A stretch of 33,962 bases of DNA from an uncultured Chthonomonas sp. Its GTDB lineage: Bacteria > Armatimonadota > Chthonomonadetes > Chthonomonadales > CAJBBX01. Shown here piece after piece: positions 17,030-24,415 of the stretch; positions within the stretch are counted from its first letter, which is position 1, and each line of letters opens with the position of its first letter. The translations under genes were made by a program, and so were the position numbers. The stretch is taken from the NCBI GenBank assembly GCA_903951425.1, contig CAJBBX010000030.1:1-33962 (forward strand). Direction: 5' to 3'. A model generated the notes under the pieces. The model saw only the letters and a program-made list of their open reading frames with translations. It was not told where the DNA came from and did not search any database.

Positions 17030-20000
17030 GGGGTCTCCTTCCCGCTGTTCAGGGCGGGTTCCTCGGGCTCTGTCTGCTCTGCCGGGGTGACCGGCCAGTA
17101 CCATTCACGGTTCAGGAACGTCCGGTTCGTCCACCGGATAAGGTCATCTACGTACGTGTGCATGATCGGGATGTCAAACAGGCTCAGAATGGTGCCAACA
17201 AGCAGTCCGCCCACCACGGCGGTTGCCAGGGGCTGGTAGGCGTCGAGGCCCGTCTTGGGCGCGATGGCGACGGGCAGCAGGACGACCAGCGAGATGCCTG
17301 CCGTCATCAGGATGGGTCTCAGCCGCTGCGGGCAGGCGGTGGCCACGGCCTCGTCGCGGGGGATGCCCCGGTCGCGGTACCGCGAGATCATGTCGATGAG
17401 CAGCACCGCCGTGGTGATGTCCATGCCCGTCAGCACGATGATGCCCAGGATGGACACGGTGGAGAATGCCTGCGCGGCCATCCAGAGCGCGATAAAGACG
17501 CCCGATAGCTCCAGCGGCAGCGAGGCTACCATCTGCAGGGGCTGCACGAAGCCGCCGAACTGCATCACCAGCACGAGGTACATGAAGATGAGGGCCAGCC
17601 CCAGGCCGATCAGCATCCGGCGGAAGCTGTCCATCATCTGCGTCATGTCGCCGCGTACTTCCATGCTGTAGCCCGCGGGGAAGTTCACGGGCGCTATCTT
17701 CAGCTTCGGGTCACCGCCGTAGGTCTTGGCCACCAGGTCCATGACCACATCCATGGAGGGCAGGTGGCCGATGCGGTAGTAGCCCGTGACGCCGGCCACG
17801 CGGCGCAGGCCGTCACGCTCGATGGCGGTGGGCGCCGATGCGCGCTCAATCGTCGCCACGCTGCGCAGAGGCACCTGTCGGCCGTCTGGCGCGGCCAGGT
17901 AGAGGTCGTTCAGGTCGCCCGGTCCGCCTCGTTGGTCCTCCTCGTAGCGCACCACGATGGCGCTCTGGCGTTCGTTGGGACGGCGGTAGAACTCGTTCGC
18001 CAAGCCTCCCCGTAGCGCGTGGTAGGCCTGGTCAGCGATGGACTGCGGCGAGAGGCCCAGCGCCTGGGCGCGGTCGTTGTCGATCCGCATGCGGTAGTCC
18101 GGAATGCCCATGGTCCAGGTCGTGGCGGGTTGGAAGAGGTCGGGCATCTTGGCGGCCACCTGACCCACCTCGCGCCCCAGGCGGTCAAGCGTATTCAGGT
18201 CGGGTCCGGTTATGAGCACGTGGATGGGCGCGGCCGCGGTGGCCATGACATCGGAGCCCATCTCCTTGATCTGCAAGCGCCGGATGCCCGGTATGGTGGC
18301 CATGGCCTCGGCCTGTACTGCGTCGATCACCTGCCAGATGGTCCGCTTCCGCGTGTCCTTGTCGCTGAAGGTGAGCATCATGGATGCGGCCGCAGCCTGC
18401 GGCATCTGATAGCCGGTGAAGGCGGGGCTCCAGCTCTCGAACATGCTCTCGGCGCCGATCTCTATGCTTGCCTTCTCGAGTTCAGGGTGCTTCAGCATGA
18501 TGGACTCAAGGCGCTGCACGGCCTCTTCGGCTCCCTTGTAGCTGGTCCCAGGCCGCATCTCCAGGAAGCCGTTAGCCTGGCCTACATCGGCAAGCGGCAT
18601 CATCTCGGAGCCGATGAAGTAGTAGAACGTGAAGCCGACGATGACGGTGACGCCGATGCGAGCCAGGTTGCTGAACCGATGCGCCAGCATCCACCGGAGG
18701 ATGCGCCCGTAGCCCGTCTCCATGCGGTCCAACAGGCGCTGGAAGGCGTCCAGGGGCATGTAGAGGGTGCGGAGAATGGGGTTGCGGCGCTCGGCCAGCC
18801 GGGCATCCTCGGGCCGCAGGAGGTTGGCGCAGAGGAGCGCGGTGAGCGTGAAGGAGACGAGCATGGAGGCCAACAGGCCGAAGATCAGCGGCCAGACCAG
18901 CTCGCGGAACATCTGCTGGGTGATCCCGCCCGAGAAGAGCAGCGGCGTGAGCGCCAGGACCATCATGAGCGTGGATGCGATGACCGCGAGGCGCACCTCG
19001 GCGATGCCGTCCACTGTGGCCTGCTTGGAGCTCTTGCCCATGCGGAGGTGCCGCTCCACGGCGTGGATGTCGATGATCGAGTCATCGACCAGGCGTCCGA
19101 TGGAGAGCAGCAGGCCCACCAGCGTGCCGCTGTTGAAGGTCATGCCGAAGGGCATCATCATCAGCACGGCAAGAGCCAGCGAGGTCGGTAGAGTGATCAT
19201 GGCGATGAGCGTTCCGCGCCACTCGCCCAGAAAGAAGAGCACGGCCACGCCCGTGAGCAGTACCGCCAGCAGTAGCTCGTGCCAGACGTTGCGGAAGAGG
19301 ATGTCGACGAACGAGGCGTTGTCGTAGGCGGCCTCGAACCGCACGCCCGGGTGATCACGCTCGATCTGCCGCACAACCTTCATCACGTCCGGAACCACGC
19401 GAGCCGAACTGGCGCCGGGGTCCTGAATGACGGAGACTTCGATGGAAGGCGCCACCGAGCCGGCTGTGCCGGGGTCATGCTTCAGGTAATGGTAGCCGCT
19501 ACGGCGCTCCCAGGATCCTTCAAGGACGCGCGCCACATCGCGCACATGGATGACGCGCGGGGCCGCGGCGGGTGCAGTCGCGGGACCCGCAGCCGTTGCC
19601 GGTGGAGGGGGCGCCTCGGAGCCGCCCATGCCACCCATGCCCGCCGCGCCGGCCGGGGCCTCGGGGGAGCCGGAGGCCTGCGCGAGCGCCTGCCCCGGCG
19701 TTACGGTAGCCACCGGGTAGGCGGCCACATCGGCTGCCGTGGCGGCGCGGCTGTCCACGCGCACGATGCCCTCGGAGCCGCCGGAGACCAGGTTGCCCGC
19801 GGGCCGGCTCACGTTGTGGCGGTCGATGGCGTTTCGAACATCGAGGATAGAGAGCCGCCGAGCCGCCAGCTTGTCGCGGTCCACGATCACCTGAAGCTGC
19901 TTGCGGTAGCCGCCGAACGGAACAACGGAGTAGACATCCGGAACGCCCTTCAGGCGGTTGATCACCTCGTTGTCGGCAAGCTCGCGGAGGGATGCCGGGT

Positions 20001-20541
20001 TCCACCCCTTGGCCGGGTCCCCGGTGAGGCTGAAGGAGACCACGGGGAGGTTCAGCGGGTCGATGGGCACCACCCAGGAGGGCTTCAGATTGGCCCCCGT
20101 GGCGGGCAGGCTAGCTTGCGCCACGTTCATGAGGGCCTGCACATCGAAGAGCGCCTTCTGCATGTTGGAGCCGTAGGCGAACTCCAGCGAGACGATGGAG
20201 AAGCCCTCCTGCGAGGTCGACCGGATATACCGGACGCCCTTCACGTTGACCATCTGCTCCTCGATGGGCTTGCTGACGTTGAGCTCCATCTCCTGCGCGG
20301 AGAGGCCGGGCATCATGGTGACGACGCCCACCATGGGGCACTCGACGTAGGGCGCGAACCGGCGCGGCATGGCGCGGGTGACCGCCAGCACGGCCATGGC
20401 CACCATCCCCACGTAGAAGGCAATGACCACGTAGGGGTGCTCGATGGACCACCGGTGGATCATGTGGAGGGCGTTACGGCCCCGCGTCTCGCGCTCCATG
20501 GGTAGTCTTGGGGCCTCGCCCGGTCCCGGGGCGGATCTCAT
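17026..20541 (-). CDS. RND efflux pump inner-membrane protein (AcrB/CusA family, probable Cu/Ag export)
   Basis: This encodes 1171 residues, somewhat long for CusA (about 1050). The layout is the usual one: TM1 near residues 36-55 (EHPYVVIAFYVGMVAM), porter domain, TM2-6 near 430-600, TM7 near 640-660, a second porter domain, and TM8-12 near 990-1130. TM4 keeps both conserved aspartates (LVDDSIID, D486 and D487). Two things are odd. A low-complexity Ala/Pro/Gly insert at about 277-328, including GMGGMGG, sits in the first porter half. The TM10 segment reads LTGMDITTAVLLID, with Thr where most RND pumps have Lys, and an Asp (D1041) two positions before. I chose the start at 20541 because it overlaps the adaptor stop as ATGA; M15 and M27 are alternatives. 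It works with the adaptor and TolC-like channel. Metal specificity is inferred from the cupredoxin and YHS neighbours. Confidence 0.92.
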   Translation of the reverse strand: MRSAPGPGEAPRLPMERETRGRNALHMIHRWSIEHPYVVIAFYVGMVAMAVLAVTRAMPRRFAPYVECPMVGVVTMMPGLSAQEMELNVSKPIEEQMVNVKGVRYIRSTSQEGFSIVSLEFAYGSNMQKALFDVQALMNVAQASLPATGANLKPSWVVPIDPLNLPVVSFSLTGDPAKGWNPASLRELADNEVINRLKGVPDVYSVVPFGGYRKQLQVIVDRDKLAARRLSILDVRNAIDRHNVSRPAGNLVSGGSEGIVRVDSRAATAADVAAYPVATVTPGQALAQASGSPEAPAGAAGMGGMGGSEAPPPPATAAGPATAPAAAPRVIHVRDVARVLEGSWERRSGYHYLKHDPGTAGSVAPSIEVSVIQDPGASSARVVPDVMKVVRQIERDHPGVRFEAAYDNASFVDILFRNVWHELLLAVLLTGVAVLFFLGEWRGTLIAMITLPTSLALAVLMMMPFGMTFNSGTLVGLLLSIGRLVDDSIIDIHAVERHLRMGKSSKQATVDGIAEVRLAVIASTLMMVLALTPLLFSGGITQQMFRELVWPLIFGLLASMLVSFTLTALLCANLLRPEDARLAERRNPILRTLYMPLDAFQRLLDRMETGYGRILRWMLAHRFSNLARIGVTVIVGFTFYYFIGSEMMPLADVGQANGFLEMRPGTSYKGAEEAVQRLESIMLKHPELEKASIEIGAESMFESWSPAFTGYQMPQAAAASMMLTFSDKDTRKRTIWQVIDAVQAEAMATIPGIRRLQIKEMGSDVMATAAAPIHVLITGPDLNTLDRLGREVGQVAAKMPDLFQPATTWTMGIPDYRMRIDNDRAQALGLSPQSIADQAYHALRGGLANEFYRRPNERQSAIVVRYEEDQRGGPGDLNDLYLAAPDGRQVPLRSVATIERASAPTAIERDGLRRVAGVTGYYRIGHLPSMDVVMDLVAKTYGGDPKLKIAPVNFPAGYSMEVRGDMTQMMDSFRRMLIGLGLALIFMYLVLVMQFGGFVQPLQMVASLPLELSGVFIALWMAAQAFSTVSILGIIVLTGMDITTAVLLIDMISRYRDRGIPRDEAVATACPQRLRPILMTAGISLVVLLPVAIAPKTGLDAYQPLATAVVGGLLVGTILSLFDIPIMHTYVDDLIRWTNRTFLNREWYWPVTPAEQTEPEEPALNSGKETP

Positions 20542-22943
20542 CGGGCGACCACCGAGCCGCGCATCATCTTCATGCCGCAGGTGAACTCAAACCGTCCCTT
20601 GCGCGGCGTGAACCTCACCGTGATGGGCTTGTTCAGCGGAAGCGCCTTACGGATGCCGTAGTCCGGCATGAGCAACTCGCCGCCGCAGTTCTGCTCATCG
20701 ATCCGCAGGAAGGTGAGCGTAGCAGGGGCGCCGGCGCGCAGCGTTACCTCTGAGGGCGTGTAGCCCTTGCTGGAGACCTCTACGGTGGCGGTGTTGGCCA
20801 TCGGTATGGCGGTCACGGGCGCATCGGCCATGACGGCGACGCCGGGCCGCATGTCATCGGCGCCGCCGAGCACCACGAGCTGCCCGGCGCGCAGGCCGGA
20901 GACCACCTCCGTGTAGCTGTTGTCCACGGCGCCCGTGCGGACCTCCACCGGTTGCACGGTGTATCGGCCTGCCTTCGCGGGGTCTGGCTCGGCGACCCAC
21001 ACGCTGCAGGCCTCGCCTGCGGGGTTGGCTCCCTCGGCGGGCCGAGGTCGCGTCCGGATGGCCGCGCTCGGCAAGCGGAGCGCCTGTCGCGGGCTCCCCA
21101 AGGCGAGTTCGAGGGCCACGAACTGCCCCGGCAGGAACCGCCTGTCGGCGTTCGGCAGCAGGGCCTCGACCACGCCGGTGCGGGCCACGGGATCGACCGA
21201 GGGAGCGATCGAGGTCACCCGCGCCGTTACGGCCTCGGCGGAGCCGTCCAGCGGGCGGACCGTCACCGGCGCGCCGAGATGGACCCGCGCCAAGTCGCTC
21301 TGAGGCACGTTGGCCTGCAGCCGGATGGGCTGGACCTGCGCCACGTTCAGGATCGCCTGGCCCGGCGCCACCAGCGTGCCGGGGCCGGCAAGGCGCTGGG
21401 TGACGATGCCGTCGATCTGCGACCGCACCTCGGCGTAGCCGCGCTCCGTGGCGGCGGCGGCGAGGCCTGCAGCGGCCTGGCGAGCGCCGGACCGGGCCTG
21501 CGACACCTTCTGCTCGAAGGCCTGGGCGCCTGCGCCGGCGGCCTGGACCGCAGCCTCGGCGGCGCGGACGTCGGAGCCCATTTGCTGCACGCGCTTGTCG
21601 GCCGCCACGATGGCCTGATTAGCCTTGCGCACCTTCGCCTCGGCGGAACGGACCTGCGCGTGGGCCTGCTCCAGCCCAGCGTGGGCCTGCCGCACCCTGG
21701 CGTCGGACGCCGCGGCCTGGGCCTCCTCTCGCTGAAGCTCCTCAGCAGAGACGGCGCCCTTGCGCAGCAACTCCCTCTCGCGCGCGATCTCCTGCCGCCA
21801 GTACCGCTGGTCGGCCTCGTCGGCGGCCAGCTGCGCCCTTGCCGCGGCCACCTGCGTCTGCATGGCCTGCACCTCGGCCCCGGCATCGTCCTGCTCCTCG
21901 CGGGCCGACTGCGCCTCGGCGCCCGCCGCCGCCAGCGCGTCGCGGCGCGCAGCCATCTCGGCCCGCGCCTGCTCCGCCTCGGCGAGCGCCTGGGCATGCT
22001 CCCGGCGAGCTACTCCGACCCCCTGCCCGGCCATATCGGCCGCCGCGCGGCGCTCGGCCACCTGCGGGTCCGCGCGGCTGGTATCGAGGCGTCCGACCAC
22101 CTGGCCCGCGCGCACACGGTCGCCCACGTAGTGCGGCATCCAGACCAGCCAGCCCTGCACTCGGGCGGACACCGCTTGCTCATTGAACCCAACCACCTGC
22201 CCGGTGTACCGGGCCGTAGGCCGCACAAGGCCCGGCTCAGCCCTGGCCAGCGTCACAGGCGCAGCGCCCGGCGGGGCCGGCGTGTTCATCTCCATGGCCT
22301 GAGCCTCGATGGGCGTCATGGCGCCGGGCCGCCGCCAGTGACCTACCGCATAGACTGAGCCCGCCAGTCCCGCGGCCAGCATCAGTAGCGCGCCGAGGAC
22401 CGATGGATCGGCCACCGCCCGCAGCGAGAGGCTCTGCCCAGTGCGGCGCATGCGGAACAGCACGAACCGGACGCCCAGCAGGCCCACCAGCCAGGGCGCC
22501 AGCCGCAGGAGCGCCGACGCACCGCCCTCCGCGCCGGAGGTGTCCTGACCCGTCTGCAGTGCGATGGCGCCGGTTCCGACACCGGCCGAGCCGGTGACCT
22601 TCAGCCTGGCCTCGTAGGCGCCGGCCATCATGAACGAGGCGTCAGCGGCGTAGACGCCGGGCTTGTCGGGCTCGGCCGTCGCAGCGGTCTCCTGCTCGCC
22701 CATGTTCATCGTGGGCATCTTCACGAGGACCAGCACGCGGGCGCCCTGCACCGGCGCACCCTTGCCGTCGGTCACCCGCAGCGTGACCCGGGCCTTGCCT
22801 ACCGGTATGACCGGCGGGTCGGTGGTCAGCGATACCGTGTAGGGACCGATCCGCCCCGTCACCGATGCCGATGCGGCCTGCCCGAGCAGCGCGGCGCACA
22901 CGGCGACCCGGACTGACCGGACCAGCAATCGACCGCGTTCCAT
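20538..22943 (-). CDS. YtkA/FixH-like - membrane fusion protein - cupredoxin fusion (efflux adaptor, CusB-like)
   Basis: This encodes 801 residues. The ATG at 22943 shares one base with the upstream TGA (TGATG) and is preceded by GAGGAG. In order: a signal peptide (1-26); a YtkA/FixH-like immunoglobulin-type domain (about 27-115) with a Met-rich loop KMPTMNMGEQE; two hydrophobic helices (about 136-157 and 165-190); then a periplasmic adaptor. The adaptor has lipoyl/beta-barrel halves (ARVQGWLVWMPHYVGDRVRAG and RSQIDGIVTQRLAGPGTLV) around an extremely long Ala/Glu/Arg coiled-coil hairpin of roughly 230 residues. Its tip, RERELLRKGAVSAEELQRE, resembles the R-L-S TolC-docking motif. Residues 717-801 are a cupredoxin: NCGG (C753), PDYGIRKALPLNKPITV, FTFTCGM-type end (C789, M791, M793). 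It links pump and outer-membrane channel and probably hands copper to the pump. The combined architecture is unusual. Confidence 0.88.
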   Translation of the reverse strand: MERGRLLVRSVRVAVCAALLGQAASASVTGRIGPYTVSLTTDPPVIPVGKARVTLRVTDGKGAPVQGARVLVLVKMPTMNMGEQETAATAEPDKPGVYAADASFMMAGAYEARLKVTGSAGVGTGAIALQTGQDTSGAEGGASALLRLAPWLVGLLGVRFVLFRMRRTGQSLSLRAVADPSVLGALLMLAAGLAGSVYAVGHWRRPGAMTPIEAQAMEMNTPAPPGAAPVTLARAEPGLVRPTARYTGQVVGFNEQAVSARVQGWLVWMPHYVGDRVRAGQVVGRLDTSRADPQVAERRAAADMAGQGVGVARREHAQALAEAEQARAEMAARRDALAAAGAEAQSAREEQDDAGAEVQAMQTQVAAARAQLAADEADQRYWRQEIARERELLRKGAVSAEELQREEAQAAASDARVRQAHAGLEQAHAQVRSAEAKVRKANQAIVAADKRVQQMGSDVRAAEAAVQAAGAGAQAFEQKVSQARSGARQAAAGLAAAATERGYAEVRSQIDGIVTQRLAGPGTLVAPGQAILNVAQVQPIRLQANVPQSDLARVHLGAPVTVRPLDGSAEAVTARVTSIAPSVDPVARTGVVEALLPNADRRFLPGQFVALELALGSPRQALRLPSAAIRTRPRPAEGANPAGEACSVWVAEPDPAKAGRYTVQPVEVRTGAVDNSYTEVVSGLRAGQLVVLGGADDMRPGVAVMADAPVTAIPMANTATVEVSSKGYTPSEVTLRAGAPATLTFLRIDEQNCGGELLMPDYGIRKALPLNKPITVRFTPRKGRFEFTCGMKMMRGSVVAR

Positions 22944-24292
22944 CACTCCTCGGTCCTCCCTACGGCGCGCCGAAGACGGGCGGCGGCCGCGAGGCCGTCG
23001 TACAGCGACCGCGCCCGGTTGGTCCGGGCCTCCGTCAGCGTGGCGACTGCGTCCAACAACTCCAGCTGGATCGCCTTCTGGTTCTGCACGCGCAGGAGCG
23101 CCACATCGCATGCTTCCTGGGCCGCGGTGAGGGCCTCCTGGGCGGCAGCCAGGCCCGTGCGTGCGGTGAGGGCGTCGAGGTGGGCGCGGGCCACGTCAGA
23201 CCGAGCGCGTAGCTCGGCGGCCCGGAGCTGTGCCTCGGCACGGTGGACCATGGCCTGCGCGACCTCGGCCTCTGCCTTGCGCTGACCGCCATCGAGCAGG
23301 GGAATGCTCACCACGGCGCCAACGGTGTAGCCGCCGTTGCGACCCATGGATGATGGCGCGAAGGCGTCCGCCATGGCAGCTCCGTACACCTGAGGGCCAC
23401 GAGCTCCACGGGCCGCGGCCGCATCGGCGCGAGCGGCATCCATACGGGACCGGGCCGCCAGCAGGTCGGGCCTGGTGCGCATCGCCTCGGCAACAAGGAC
23501 GACCTGGTCGGGCGGGGCGGGCGCTTCGGTGAGCGTGTCCGACAGGGCGACGGGCGAGTCGGGCTGCACGCCCATGGCGGTAGTCAGTTCGACGAGCATG
23601 GCGGCCTCGTCGTTCTGCGCCAGCGCGAGCATGCGTTGGCCGTCGGCCCTCTCGGCTCGCGCCCGCGCCACAGCGGCCTGGATGCCCTTGCCGACATCGA
23701 ACATGACCTGGGCGGTGCGCTCCATCTCGGCGGCTGCCTCCACCCGGGCGCGGGCAACCTTCACCATCTCGGCAGCCAGCAAGGCGCGGTAGTAAGCGTC
23801 GCGGATCATCAGCGCCGTGTCTGCGCGTTCCACGCCCACGCCGGCCTCGGCTGCCCGGACGCGGTGACGGGCGGCGCGGGTGAGGCCCGCCAAGCGGCCA
23901 CCGGTGCTGATCGGCGCCATGAGCGATAGGTTCTGGTCCACTGAGGGCCGAGGCGGCGCCATGATCGAGGCCCCCGGGTTAACGCCGGGGGCGCTACTCA
24001 GCATCCCCATCATGTCGCCGGTCGAGAGGAATGTATGTGCGGCCAGCTGGGGGCCGGCCATGGCGCGCACTGCTCGGCTCTCGGCGCGGGCGGCGTGTGC
24101 TTCCAGGGCCATGGCCTGCACGGCCGGCCCCACGCGGAGGCCCGTCTCGACGGCCTTCCGCAAGCTGAGCGGCCCGCTCAAGCGCGGGGCTTCGACCAGG
24201 GGCGGCGGCGCGGCCTGCGCATGACACAGGCCGACCGTCACCGTAGCCGCCGCGAAGGCGGCGGACCGAACGCAGGCTGGAGCTAGCCGCAA
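22943..24292 (-). CDS. TolC/CusC-family outer-membrane efflux channel
   Basis: This encodes 449 residues from a TTG start at 24292, supported by GGAGG about eight bases upstream and by the signal peptide MRLAPACVRSAAFAAATVTVG that follows at once. No in-frame ATG is better placed. It contains the two helical repeats of outer-membrane efflux proteins: LSLRKAVETGLRVGPAVQAM near residue 43 and AEAMRTRPDLLAARSRMDAARA near 265, with VSIPLLDGGQRKAEAEVAQA near 335. Many helices are Ala/Arg/Glu rich. The sequence before the mature part lacks a proper lipobox (VGLC), so unlike CusC it is probably not a lipoprotein. It forms the trimeric channel through which the adaptor-pump complex expels its substrate. 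It is the first gene of the four-gene operon, and the adaptor start overlaps its stop. Confidence 0.9.
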   Translation of the reverse strand: MRLAPACVRSAAFAAATVTVGLCHAQAAPPPLVEAPRLSGPLSLRKAVETGLRVGPAVQAMALEAHAARAESRAVRAMAGPQLAAHTFLSTGDMMGMLSSAPGVNPGASIMAPPRPSVDQNLSLMAPISTGGRLAGLTRAARHRVRAAEAGVGVERADTALMIRDAYYRALLAAEMVKVARARVEAAAEMERTAQVMFDVGKGIQAAVARARAERADGQRMLALAQNDEAAMLVELTTAMGVQPDSPVALSDTLTEAPAPPDQVVLVAEAMRTRPDLLAARSRMDAARADAAAARGARGPQVYGAAMADAFAPSSMGRNGGYTVGAVVSIPLLDGGQRKAEAEVAQAMVHRAEAQLRAAELRARSDVARAHLDALTARTGLAAAQEALTAAQEACDVALLRVQNQKAIQLELLDAVATLTEARTNRARSLYDGLAAAARLRRAVGRTEE

Positions 24293-24306
24293 GCGGAACC
24301 CTCCCC

Positions 24307-24334
24307 GGGGCGCTTGCCTTGAAGGCGCACCCCA
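24307..24334. promoter_or_regulatory. Imperfect dyad in the efflux-operon leader
   Basis: An imperfect inverted repeat, read on the minus strand, pairs GGGG..GCGCCTT with AAGGC..GCGCCCC around a central C. It ends two bases before the GGAGG ribosome-binding site of the TolC-like gene. It could be an operator for a metal-responsive regulator or an mRNA hairpin controlling access to the TTG start. No regulator gene or convincing -35/-10 pair is visible beside it. Confidence 0.35.
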
Positions 24335-24415
24335 TGGGGGGCAATACGCACGGGAAGGGGTCGATGATGCCCCCAGAAGCTGGGAAGCCGACGACGACGG
24401 CTCAAGCGGGGCCGG

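Noticed and set aside
18019-20505. Two plus-strand open frames of about 400 codons opposite the RND pump
   Set aside because: The RND pump on the other strand is unmistakable; these show no domain pattern.
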